Source of the DNA: JAQVUB01 sp033809415
GTDB lineage: Bacteria > Verrucomicrobiota > Lentisphaeria > Oligosphaerales > Oligosphaeraceae
Direction of reading: 5' to 3'
NCBI GenBank assembly: GCA_033809415.1
Contig: JAPXLT010000187.1
Location: 1 to 9,383, forward strand
DNA length: 9,383 nucleotides
Shown here piece after piece: positions 1-5,681 of this stretch; position 1 is the stretch's first letter, and each line of letters starts with the position of its first letter. The translations under genes and the position numbers were made by a program. The notes below the pieces were generated by a model, which saw only the letters and a list, made by a program, of their open reading frames with translations, did not search any database and was not told the DNA's origin.

Positions 1-127
1 GGACGGGACACGGACGGGACACGGACGGGACACGGACGGGACACGGACGGGACACGGACGGGACACGGACGGGACACGGACGGGACACGGACGGGACACG
101 GACGGGACACGGACGGGACACGGACGG
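1..127. repeat. 11-bp tandem array, unit ggacgggacac
   Basis: Eleven perfect copies of ggacgggacac run from base 1, followed by a 6-base partial copy. The array probably continues past the left edge of the window. Read on the minus strand the unit is gtccgtgtccc (rotated). It therefore shares the 8-base core gtccgtgt with the array at 270-365, which lies in the opposite orientation. No reading frame or spacer structure suggests a gene or CRISPR. The lack of divergence between copies indicates recent expansion or homogenisation. Confidence 0.97.
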
Positions 128-269
128 ATTAGTCGGATTGCTTGTCCATCGTCCATAAAAAACAAGAAGTTTGGGAATAGTACAAATTTTTTGTAGGGTT
201 GTCGCTTTGGCGGATGGGATTGAAAGCAAGGTTACGGGCTACTCTGTTATTTTCTCTGACGGGTCGGCT
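128..269. other. Non-coding spacer with one inverted copy of the dispersed 'caaagcagcaaccc' module
   Basis: This stretch separates two inverted 11-bp arrays. Bases 182-218 read on the minus strand as a copy of a module seen in every other intergenic block (consensus catccgtcaaagcagcaaccc followed by an AT-rich run), here as catccgccaaagcgacaaccc. The 'ttcgtggttaaaaa' module that normally follows is not recognisable. I see no gene or convincing promoter in the remainder. Confidence 0.6.
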
Positions 270-365
270 GTCCGTGTAAAGTCCGTGTAAAGTCCGTGTA
301 GAGTCCGTGTAAAGTCCGTGTAAAGTCCGTGTAAAGTCCGTGTAAAGTCCGTGTAAAGTCCGTGT
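270..365. repeat. 11-bp tandem array, unit gtccgtgtaaa, abutting a stop codon
   Basis: Eight full copies of gtccgtgtaaa (the third copy ends in aga) plus an 8-base partial copy gtccgtgt. The last array base, 365, is immediately next to the minus-strand stop codon of the kinase-like gene at 366-368. The core gtccgtgt is the exact reverse complement of acacggac in the array at 1-127, so the two arrays can pair in 8-bp blocks separated by 3-by-3 mismatches. Confidence 0.97.
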
Positions 366-998
366 TCAGCCAACTAAGCTGGCATAAAAGATTTCGAATT
401 GCTGCTGGCGTTCCTCTTGACTAAGCGTCTTATGGCGCTTGATCGACCCCAGATTAATCAGGCCGACTTCCCCATCGGGCAGCAGCAAAAAGTTTTCGAT
501 GCGACAATCCGGCCAGGTAAAACCCATCGAGTGCATGGCCATCAATGTTGTTTCCGCCTTTTCAACCCCTTGCCGACGCGCAACGCCATCCAATTCACTG
601 GCCAGAAAAGCGGGTAGCGTCTGACCTTCAGGCGGTTGCAGAAACAAAACGCCGGCCTGTGGCAGCCCGAAGCAGCGTTTTTCGCCCCAGGCAACGATCT
701 GCGGCACGATAAAACCGGCGTTCTTCAGCATGGCGATGGCCTTGCGTTCCCGCGAAGTCAGCGTCAGCGGGAAATTGCATTTGCAAATGTCTTTAAACAT
801 CTGCGAACGGGGTATTTTCTGCTGTCGTTTCAGACAGAGCAGATGATCATCGTCCTCGAGCAGGAAAGCTTCCACACCGCATGGCAAGCAGCATTCCTCG
901 ATAGCCTCTGGTTTCAGTTTCAGCACTGCGTCAATGCTGTCCAGGCCTTGTTTTTGGAATTTTGCCTGCCATTCCGGTTGAATTTCAAGTTTACACAT
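366..998 (-). CDS. WaaP/InaA-family lipopolysaccharide kinase-like protein, possibly a degenerate kinase
   Basis: This 210-residue protein resembles bacterial lipopolysaccharide-core kinases (WaaP/RfaP, Kdo-kinase and InaA group), cytoplasmic enzymes that phosphorylate sugars of the LPS inner core. The amino-terminal stretch FQKQGLDSIDAVLKL resembles the family's opening segment. Lys57 in LLCLKRQ is a candidate ATP-binding lysine and Glu84 a candidate helix-C glutamate. The catalytic loop reads WPDCRIEN (162-169): Asp164 and Asn169 are kept, but the His-Arg of HRD is Trp-Pro. The metal-binding Asp of the DFG-like motif is Asn182 (LINLGS). Activity is therefore uncertain, and it may be a pseudokinase or a divergent branch. 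The ATG lies 2 nt past the ahcY stop with no clear Shine-Dalgarno site, which suggests translational coupling to ahcY. The stop codon touches a tandem array. The family assignment is fairly good; the substrate is unknown. Confidence 0.72.
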   Translation of the reverse strand: MCKLEIQPEWQAKFQKQGLDSIDAVLKLKPEAIEECCLPCGVEAFLLEDDDHLLCLKRQQKIPRSQMFKDICKCNFPLTLTSRERKAIAMLKNAGFIVPQIVAWGEKRCFGLPQAGVLFLQPPEGQTLPAFLASELDGVARRQGVEKAETTLMAMHSMGFTWPDCRIENFLLLPDGEVGLINLGSIKRHKTLSQEERQQQFEIFYASLVG

Positions 999-1000
999 GG

Positions 1001-2416
1001 TCAGTACCGATAATAATCCGGTTTATAGGGTCCTTCAACAGGCACGCCAATATAGGCGGCCTGGCGTTCCGAAAGCTTGGAAAGTTTCACCCCGAGTTTT
1101 TCCAGGTGCAGCCGGGCTACTTCCTCATCGAGCTTCTTCTCGAGGCAATAGACGCCAATGTCCAGTTGCCCCTCCGCCAGCTGAATTTGCGCGAGCACCT
1201 GATTGCAGAACGAACAGCTCATGACAAAGCTGGGATGGCCGGTGGCACAGCCCAGATTGACCAGGCGCCCTTCCGCCAACAGGATGATCGAATGGCCATC
1301 AGGATAAATATAACGCTCGACTTGATCTTTGATGCGAACACATTCGATTCCAGGCCAAGATTTCAGGCCGGCAACATCAATTTCATTGTCAAAATGACCG
1401 ATGTTGCAGACAATGGCATGATCCTTCATCGCCGCCAGATGTTCGGCCAAGATGACATCGCAATTGCCGGTGCAGGTGACAAACAGGTCGCCCTGCGAAA
1501 CCACATCCTGCAAACGCACGACTTCGTATCCTTCCATCGCCGCCTGCAAAGCACAGATCGGATCTATTTCGGTAACCAGCACCCGAGCCCCCTGCCCGCG
1601 CAAGGCCTGTGCACAGCCCTTGCCGACATCCCCGTAACCGCATACCACGGCAATCTTGCCGGCCAGCATGACGTCCGTGGCGCGTTTGATACCATCCACC
1701 AGCGACTCCCGGCACCCGTACAGATTATCGAACTTCGATTTAGTCACCGAATCATTGACATTGATCGCCGGGAAAAGCAGTTTGCCGGCCTGATGGCGCT
1801 GATACAAGCGATGCACCCCGGTTGTCGTCTCTTCGGAGACACCCAGGCAGTCCGCCGCCGTCCTGCTCCATTTGCCTGGTTGGCTTTGCAGGCAACGCTG
1901 CAGGCAGGCTTTCAGTTCACGCTCATCCTCGGGCATATCGGCAGTGATCTGCAAGTTGCCAGGGTCTTTTTCTCCATCAACCCCGAGATGAACCATCAGG
2001 GTGGCGTCTCCGCCGTCGTCAACGATCAGCTGTGGTCCTTTTCCTCCCGGAAAACTCAAGGCCTGCAAGGTGCATTCCCAGTAGTCCTTCAGGGTTTCCC
2101 CTTTCCAGGCAAAGACCGGCACCCCTGTCGCAGCGATGGCGGCGGCGGCACTGTCACGGGTAGAAAAAATATTGCAGGAGCACCAGCGCACTTCCGCACC
2201 CAGAGCGACCAGCGTTTCGATCAAAACGGCCGTCTCTGTCGTCATATGCAGGCTGCCCATCAGGCGTTTGCCGGCAAGCGGTTTCAAGGGGCCGTATTTC
2301 TCACGCACCGCCATCAGTCCCGGCATCTCCTTCTCCGCAAGCATGATCTCTTTGCGTCCCAATTCCGCCAGGGACGGATCGGCAATCCAATATTGTTCAG
2401 TTTTAACAATCGACAT
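1001..2416 (-). CDS. ahcY: Adenosylhomocysteinase (S-adenosyl-L-homocysteine hydrolase)
   Basis: A 471-residue cytosolic, NAD-dependent enzyme that reversibly hydrolyses S-adenosylhomocysteine to adenosine and homocysteine, relieving product inhibition of methyltransferases. Visible motifs are LHMT (56-59), DDGGD (133-137), EETTTG (195-200), TKSKFDN (225-231) with the catalytic Lys, Asp and Asn, the Rossmann NAD loop CGYGDVGKG (259-267), NIGHFDN (338-344) and the family-typical end YKPDYYRY. A roughly 40-residue insert near 146-190 is that of the long bacterial form. One oddity is STRDSAAAA at 85-93, where the usual sequence is STQDHAAAA. The Met at 2416 is chosen because the family's start aligns there and an AAGGAG lies 5 nt upstream; the longer open frame would translate repeat DNA. 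It is probably co-transcribed with the kinase-like gene that follows 2 nt later. Confidence 0.97.
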   Translation of the reverse strand: MSIVKTEQYWIADPSLAELGRKEIMLAEKEMPGLMAVREKYGPLKPLAGKRLMGSLHMTTETAVLIETLVALGAEVRWCSCNIFSTRDSAAAAIAATGVPVFAWKGETLKDYWECTLQALSFPGGKGPQLIVDDGGDATLMVHLGVDGEKDPGNLQITADMPEDERELKACLQRCLQSQPGKWSRTAADCLGVSEETTTGVHRLYQRHQAGKLLFPAINVNDSVTKSKFDNLYGCRESLVDGIKRATDVMLAGKIAVVCGYGDVGKGCAQALRGQGARVLVTEIDPICALQAAMEGYEVVRLQDVVSQGDLFVTCTGNCDVILAEHLAAMKDHAIVCNIGHFDNEIDVAGLKSWPGIECVRIKDQVERYIYPDGHSIILLAEGRLVNLGCATGHPSFVMSCSFCNQVLAQIQLAEGQLDIGVYCLEKKLDEEVARLHLEKLGVKLSKLSERQAAYIGVPVEGPYKPDYYRY

Positions 2417-2421
2417 GAAAT

Positions 2422-2427
2422 CTCCTT
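2422..2427 (-). promoter_or_regulatory. Ribosome binding site of ahcY (AAGGAG)
   Basis: The minus strand reads aaaggagatttc then ATG, giving AAGGAG 5 nt before the start at 2416. It is the strongest Shine-Dalgarno match in the window. It decides the start against the upstream in-frame Met codon at 2557, whose extension runs through the (gcagggg)n array. Confidence 0.85.
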
Positions 2428-2438
2428 TATCTAGGGTG

Positions 2439-2485
2439 CAGGGGGCAGGGGGCAGGGGGCAGGGGGCAGGGGGCAGGGGGCAGGG
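2439..2485. repeat. 7-bp tandem array caggggg in the ahcY leader; G-quadruplex-prone
   Basis: Six full copies of caggggg plus a caggg remnant. The plus strand therefore carries seven G-runs (six of five G, one of three) separated by CA, a textbook pattern for G-quadruplex formation. The plus strand is the template for ahcY, and the predicted mRNA leader would carry (CCCCCUG)n about 10 nt upstream of the Shine-Dalgarno site. A related gggtgca array follows frr at 7373-7405. Confidence 0.93.
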
Positions 2486-2501
2486 AAAGACTAAAGGCAC
2501 T

Positions 2502-2534
2502 ATCACAACCGGGACGGTTGCGCTACTTTTTAAA
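2502..2534 (-). repeat. REP-like palindrome with GTAG head (copy 1)
   Basis: On the minus strand this reads tttaaaaa, then GTAG, then CG, then a 6-bp stem CAACCG/CGGTTG closed by a TCC loop (hairpin at 2506-2520), then TGAT. A second copy at 5554-5587 is identical except for one extra T. A GTAG tetranucleotide next to a short hairpin is the known layout of REP sequences mobilised by REP-associated tyrosine transposases (RAYTs). No transposase is in the window, so the assignment to that class is inference. Confidence 0.7.
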
Positions 2535-2542
2535 CCGCATGC

Positions 2543-2614
2543 CATCCCATCCGGCAAAGCAACAAACCCTATACAAATTTTTCGTGTCTTTTCGTGTGGT
2601 TCGTGGTTAAAAAA
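2543..2614 (+). repeat. Dispersed intergenic module, short form
   Basis: This copy contains catccggcaaagcaac, then aaaccctatacaaattt, then ttcgtgtggttcgtggtt and an A-run ending at 2614. Related copies lie at 3974-4092, 5818-5938, 7475-7596 and, inverted, 9254-9322. This one lacks the GTGGGC/GCCCAC hairpin insert found in three of the others. The A-run ends 17 bp from the stop codon of the adenosine-kinase-like gene, and between them the core acacggac (2625-2632) appears once, overlapping the stop codon. Confidence 0.85.
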
Positions 2615-2631
2615 TCCTTTTTGGACACGGA

Positions 2632-3618
2632 CTACGTAAATTTTTTCCAGAAATCAGGGGGCATTTCGGTGCCAATCTGCTCGACGACTGCGGCGGCCAT
2701 GCGTGCAGCCAGCTCGCCGGCTTTTTGCAGACTTTCTCCTTGCAGCCATGCATACAGAAAACCGGCCGCCCAGAAATCCCCGGCACCAGTTGTATCGACG
2801 GCATTGGCCGGGAAAGCCGGAACATGCACGGGGCTTCCCCCGTTTTCACAAAGAAAAGCCCCGTTTTTTCCGGCTTTGACAACAGACAAGCGGCAACATC
2901 TCGAGAGCACCTGCAAACCCACCAGCAAATCCCGACTGCCGCAAAAAGCAGCGCTTTCCTCTTCATTGAAGAAAGCGATTGTAACATACTCCGAAAGCAA
3001 TCCCTGCAACAAATCGCGGTGAATTGCCACCAGTTCCGGAGAGCCGGCATCCCAGGCAATGGTCAGTCCAGCGGCTTTGCCGGCAGCCAGCACTGCTTTG
3101 ACCACATCCGGAGTATACAACGCGTAGCCTTCGACAAAAAGATGTGTGAATCCCTGAAAATCCGCTGCGGTAAAATCCTCCGGGCGCATCTGATCAGCAA
3201 TTCCCTGGCGCGTGCGCATCGTGCGCTCGGAATCCGGTGTGACCAGCGACAGGCAACGCCCCGTCTCGGCGCCGTGAATCACCTTGATGCCATCACAAAG
3301 GACGCCGGCAGCCCGCATGGCTTGCAGGTAGTAAACACCCGCTTCATCATCGCCAACCAGTGTCAGCATCCCGGCAGCACCGCCTAGACCGGCGTATGCG
3401 CGAACTGTATTGCCGGAGGCTCCGCCAAGCTGCCGCTGGGGCTTCTCCGGCAAAGCGGACAACAAAGCAGACATCTCCATAGCCGACACCTGCCGGGCAC
3501 CGCCCTTTTTTCCAGGCAATGCCGCAACGAATGCATCCTCAACGAGGATCATTTCATCCAGCAAAGCCGCCCCAAATCCGAGCAAGCGCGGTCTGGCATG
3601 TATGGGTTGACTCGGCAT
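2632..3618 (-). CDS. PfkB-family sugar/nucleoside kinase, probable adenosine kinase
   Basis: A 328-residue ribokinase-like (PfkB) kinase that transfers ATP phosphate to a sugar or nucleoside hydroxyl. The amino-terminal strand GFGAALLDE (14-22) is the family start and supports ATG 3618. Motif 1 is GGASGN (65-70), followed by AYAGLGG and VGDDEAG. NEEES is at 218-222. The carboxy-terminal signature DTTGAGD (275-281) supplies the anion hole and the catalytic Asp281. The sequence style (GGASGN, GDDEAG, NEEE) is that of the bacterial adenosine-kinase branch. Its place between metK and ahcY makes adenosine the likely substrate, which would pull the reversible AhcY reaction towards hydrolysis. Substrate choice is inference, since ribokinase or other PfkB activities cannot be excluded. 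No good Shine-Dalgarno precedes the start, and a 9-bp array begins 23 bp upstream. Confidence 0.9.
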   Translation of the reverse strand: MPSQPIHARPRLLGFGAALLDEMILVEDAFVAALPGKKGGARQVSAMEMSALLSALPEKPQRQLGGASGNTVRAYAGLGGAAGMLTLVGDDEAGVYYLQAMRAAGVLCDGIKVIHGAETGRCLSLVTPDSERTMRTRQGIADQMRPEDFTAADFQGFTHLFVEGYALYTPDVVKAVLAAGKAAGLTIAWDAGSPELVAIHRDLLQGLLSEYVTIAFFNEEESAAFCGSRDLLVGLQVLSRCCRLSVVKAGKNGAFLCENGGSPVHVPAFPANAVDTTGAGDFWAAGFLYAWLQGESLQKAGELAARMAAAVVEQIGTEMPPDFWKKFT

Positions 3619-3640
3619 TTTTATGGACGAGGAACTTTCC

Positions 3641-3730
3641 GTCCGACCTGTCCGACCTGTCCGACCTGTCCGACCTGTCCGACCTGTCCGACTTGTCCGA
3701 CTTGTCCGACTTGTCCGACTTGTCCGACAG
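3641..3730. repeat. 9-bp tandem array gtccgacct/gtccgactt upstream of the PfkB kinase gene
   Basis: Ten 9-bp units: five gtccgacct, then four gtccgactt, then a terminal gtccgacag. The two variants form separate blocks, which indicates local duplication of neighbouring units. The array lies 23-112 bp before the kinase start codon. If the promoter suggested at 3745-3774 is real, the array forms most of the 5' untranslated leader. Open plus-strand frames through it (Ser-Asp-Leu or Thr-Cys-Pro repeats) are by-products of the period being a multiple of three. Confidence 0.96.
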
Positions 3731-3744
3731 AAATTTTTCGTACT

Positions 3745-3774
3745 ACTATCACTCGACTTCTTCTTTTTTGTGAA
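3745..3774 (-). promoter_or_regulatory. Possible sigma70-type promoter for the PfkB kinase gene
   Basis: On the minus strand, TTCACA (3774-3769) and GATAGT (3750-3745) are separated by 18 bp in an AT-rich stretch between two repeat blocks. The -35 matches TTGACA at five of six positions and the -10 matches TATAAT at four of six. Position and spacing are plausible, but the match is weak and unsupported by other evidence. Confidence 0.25.
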
Positions 3775-3840
3775 AGATTTTCAAAAACCAGATGCGTAAG
3801 TTACTGACCTTGAAGCTCTTTCTCATTTTTGAGAAACTTT

Positions 3841-4092
3841 TTTGAACTTTTTGATTTTTCAGTGATGAGAGAGGGAAACCGGCTTCATGCCGGCGAGCCG
3901 CCGGCGCTCCATATCGCCTCCGACTGAAAAAGTAAAGCCGACCTTGTCACGCAAGAATTTTGGCAAAGCAGGCTCATTCGTCGAAGCAGCAACCCTACAA
4001 ATTTTCCGAGTTTTCCGTGCTTTCCGTGGACAAAAAATGGGTTGTGGGCGTTAGCCCACGCCAAGCTTTTTCGTGTGGTTCGTGGTTAAAAA
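3841..4092 (+). repeat. Long dispersed intergenic repeat, copy A, ending at the metK stop codon
   Basis: Bases 3841-3924 align without gaps to 5682-5765, with 78 of 84 bases identical by hand count. Recognisable homology then continues through the caaagcagcaaccc-like module (3974-4004) and the hairpin-bearing ttcgtggttaaaaa module to 4092. The first 84 bp contain a ccggc/gccgg stem around ttcat and a GAGC/GCTC stem. The last base is directly next to the metK stop codon (4093-4095). The stretch between the 9-bp array and this repeat (3731-3840) is AT-rich and holds no gene. Confidence 0.9.
4044..4059 (-). terminator. Hairpin GTGGGC/GCCCAC downstream of metK, possible weak terminator
   Basis: Perfect 6-bp GC-rich stem with a 4-nt loop (gtta on the plus strand). 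In metK's direction it lies about 34 nt past the stop codon and is followed by aaccca and then six T. The gap before the T-run is longer than in a canonical intrinsic terminator. The same hairpin recurs at 5889-5904 and 7545-7560 as part of a dispersed repeat, so termination may be incidental. Confidence 0.35.
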
Positions 4093-5301
4093 TCAGCGTG
4101 TACAGGCAGTTTTACGTACTGCCTCGAGCAATGCTTCCACCCGGTCTGTTTTTTCCCATGGAAACTGGTCTTTGCCAAAGTGTCCATAGTTGGAAGTTTG
4201 ACGATAGGACCAGCCTGTCGGCTTCTTCAGCCCCAGCGTTTCGATAATCCGGGCTGGGCGGAAATCGAAAATCACCCCTTGCCCGAGGATATCGGCCAGA
4301 CGCTGGTCTTCGCAGACACCTGTCCCGAAAGTATTGACATGAATGCTGACCGGCTTGGCAATGCCAATGGCGTAGGCCACCTGAATTTCACAAGTCTTTG
4401 CCAATCCCGCCGCAACGATATTTTTCGCCGCATAACGAGCCATATAGGTCGCAGAACGGTCGACTTTCGACGGATCCTTCCCAGAAAACGCCCCGCCGCC
4501 ATGACGCCCCATGCCACCGTAGGTGTCAACGATGATCTTGCGTCCAGTCACTCCGGAGTCGCCATGCGGTCCACCGATCTCAAACCGCCCTGTCGGATTG
4601 ATCATGTAATCTTCGGGGGAAAGTCCTTTTAGCAGACTGGCCGGGATGACCTCCTGTACAACCTCCGCAACCAAGGAACGCAATTGCTCTATCCTCATAT
4701 CCGGTGTATGCTGATGTGACACCACCAGATTGCGAACGGCAACTGGCTTGCCACCTTCATATTGCAAAGACACCTGCGCCTTGGCATCCGGACGCAAAAA
4801 CGCATAGCGCTCCGGCGCCTGATGCCGCAATTCCGCCAGGCGTTGCATGATCCGATGTGAATAGTACAGCGGAGCAGGCATCAGGCAATCGGTATCCGAA
4901 CAGGCAAACCCAAACATCATGCCCTGATCGCCAGCACCCTGCTCCCCAGTCTGGCTGGTCGCAGCATTCACCCCCAGATAAATATCCGGAGACTGCTCAT
5001 GAATTTTCACCACCACTTCCGCATCATCGCCGGAAAAGCCCAAGCCCGGACGATCATAGCCGATATCGCGCACAACCTGACGGGCAATCCCAGCATAATC
5101 CAATGATGCTTGACTGGTTACCTCGCCAGCCAGTAAGATAAAATTTGTTGTCACCAACACTTCACAGGCAACCCGACTCTCCGGATCCTTCAACAAGCAC
5201 GAGTCCAAAACCGTATCCGCAATCTGATCGCAAACCTTGTCCGGATGCCCCTCCGATACCGACTCGGAGGTGAAAACATAACTGGAATGAACCGATGACA
5301 T
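4093..5301 (-). CDS. metK: Methionine adenosyltransferase (S-adenosylmethionine synthetase)
   Basis: A 402-residue cytosolic enzyme that condenses methionine with ATP to make S-adenosylmethionine, releasing phosphate and diphosphate. It normally works as a tetramer needing Mg and K. Family signatures are clear: GHPDK (18-22) near the amino terminus, GAGDQGMMFGFA (122-133), RFEIGGPHGDSG (239-250) and the glycine-rich loop GGGAFSGKDPSKVDRS (268-283). Length is normal for the family. Met at 5301 is chosen because homology begins at YVFTSESVSEGHPDK and AGGAAAGG lies 9 nt upstream. A longer open frame to 5535 would translate a minisatellite. metK is divergent from pyrH and reads towards the PfkB kinase and ahcY, but gaps of 474 and 217 bp packed with repeats suggest separate transcripts. 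No S-adenosylmethionine riboswitch motif was recognised in the leader. Confidence 0.98.
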   Translation of the reverse strand: MSSVHSSYVFTSESVSEGHPDKVCDQIADTVLDSCLLKDPESRVACEVLVTTNFILLAGEVTSQASLDYAGIARQVVRDIGYDRPGLGFSGDDAEVVVKIHEQSPDIYLGVNAATSQTGEQGAGDQGMMFGFACSDTDCLMPAPLYYSHRIMQRLAELRHQAPERYAFLRPDAKAQVSLQYEGGKPVAVRNLVVSHQHTPDMRIEQLRSLVAEVVQEVIPASLLKGLSPEDYMINPTGRFEIGGPHGDSGVTGRKIIVDTYGGMGRHGGGAFSGKDPSKVDRSATYMARYAAKNIVAAGLAKTCEIQVAYAIGIAKPVSIHVNTFGTGVCEDQRLADILGQGVIFDFRPARIIETLGLKKPTGWSYRQTSNYGHFGKDQFPWEKTDRVEALLEAVRKTACTR

Positions 5302-5437
5302 CGTAAAAAACCTTTCCTGTTTATGTGTAAATTCAAAACAGCGCATAATATAGTTCAAGCTAATGAATTTTTCTGCTAATATAATGAACTTTCTTGACTT
5401 TTTTTGTAAACTCCCCTGCTTACGTAATGCGTCTTCT
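5302..5437 (-). promoter_or_regulatory. AT-rich leader/promoter region of metK
   Basis: This region contains a Shine-Dalgarno-like AGGAAAGG (minus strand, 5318-5311), 9 nt before the ATG. Upstream of it is a strongly AT-rich stretch (about 5321-5410) with several -10-like hexamers on the minus strand (TATTAT at 5350-5345, TATATT nearby). None is paired with a convincing -35 at 16-18 bp, so the promoter cannot be pinned down. The stretch is free of the dispersed repeats that fill the rest of the metK-pyrH gap. Confidence 0.4.
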
Positions 5438-5515
5438 GTAGTGCGTGGTGCGTGGTGCGGGTCAGACGTGGTGGACAGTGTGGACAGTGTGGACGGTGTG
5501 GACAGTGTGGACAGG
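5438..5515. repeat. Two adjacent minisatellites: 7-bp gtggtgc and 9-bp gtggacagt
   Basis: Bases 5438-5458 are three 7-bp units (gtagtgc, gtggtgc, gtggtgc). Bases 5471-5515 are five 9-bp units (gtggacagt twice, gtggacggt, gtggacagt, gtggacagg). On the minus strand the 9-mer is gtccacact (rotated), the same unit found at 7432-7440. Trp-Thr-Val or Thr-Leu-Ser repeats in open frames here are artefacts of the 9-bp period. Confidence 0.95.
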
Positions 5516-5681
5516 GCAAGGACATCCCCCCGCACCCCACGACAGTCAGAATAATCACAACCGGGACGGTTGCGCTACTTTTTTAAATCTGCGCCCCCTG
5601 CATCCGTTCCCAACGCACTACGCACCCCATTCCCCTAAACCTTGTACTACTGAGGCATTACTTTTTTTGATGTAACTGGAA
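5516..5681. other. Non-coding spacer between minisatellite and long repeat, containing a REP-like copy
   Basis: Apart from the REP-like palindrome annotated separately at 5554-5587, this is a C-rich then AT-rich stretch with no credible gene. Bases 5613-5630 (minus strand ggggtgcgtagtgcgttg) repeat the 7-bp array sequence of 5438-5458 in inverted orientation. A T-run (5661-5668) precedes the long repeat copy B. Confidence 0.5.
5554..5587 (-). repeat. REP-like palindrome with GTAG head (copy 2)
   Basis: Same element as 2502-2534: minus-strand GTAG, CG, then stem CAACCG/CGGTTG (hairpin 5558-5572) with a TCC loop, flanked on the GTAG side by ttt-aaaaaa. It differs from copy 1 by a single T. Both copies sit between a GC-rich minisatellite and a dispersed module, in the same orientation relative to those modules. 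Confidence 0.7.

Noticed and set aside
1..365. CRISPR array
   Set aside because: Units are 11 bp and directly adjacent with no variable spacers, and no cas gene is present.
962..2434. A 490-codon open frame on the plus strand opposite ahcY
   Set aside because: It is antisense to a clearly recognised adenosylhomocysteinase, has no recognisable domain and reads like a composition-driven shadow frame.
2417..2631. S-adenosylhomocysteine riboswitch upstream of ahcY
   Set aside because: The leader is occupied by a 7-bp array, a REP-like hairpin and a dispersed module; no conserved riboswitch core was recognised.
3519..3807. Plus-strand frames with Ser-Asp-Leu or Thr-Cys-Pro repeats
   Set aside because: The periodic protein results only from the 9-bp array being a multiple of three; there is no ribosome binding site, no conserved flank, and part overlaps the PfkB kinase gene antisense.
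5302..5437. S-adenosylmethionine riboswitch upstream of metK
   Set aside because: The leader is short and AT-rich and I found no recognisable SAM-I, SAM-II or SMK-box core.
5363..5675. Frames with Trp-Thr-Val or Val-Asp-Ser repeats, including the long amino-terminal extension of metK
   Set aside because: They translate the gtggacagt array; metK homology and a ribosome binding site place the start at 5301.
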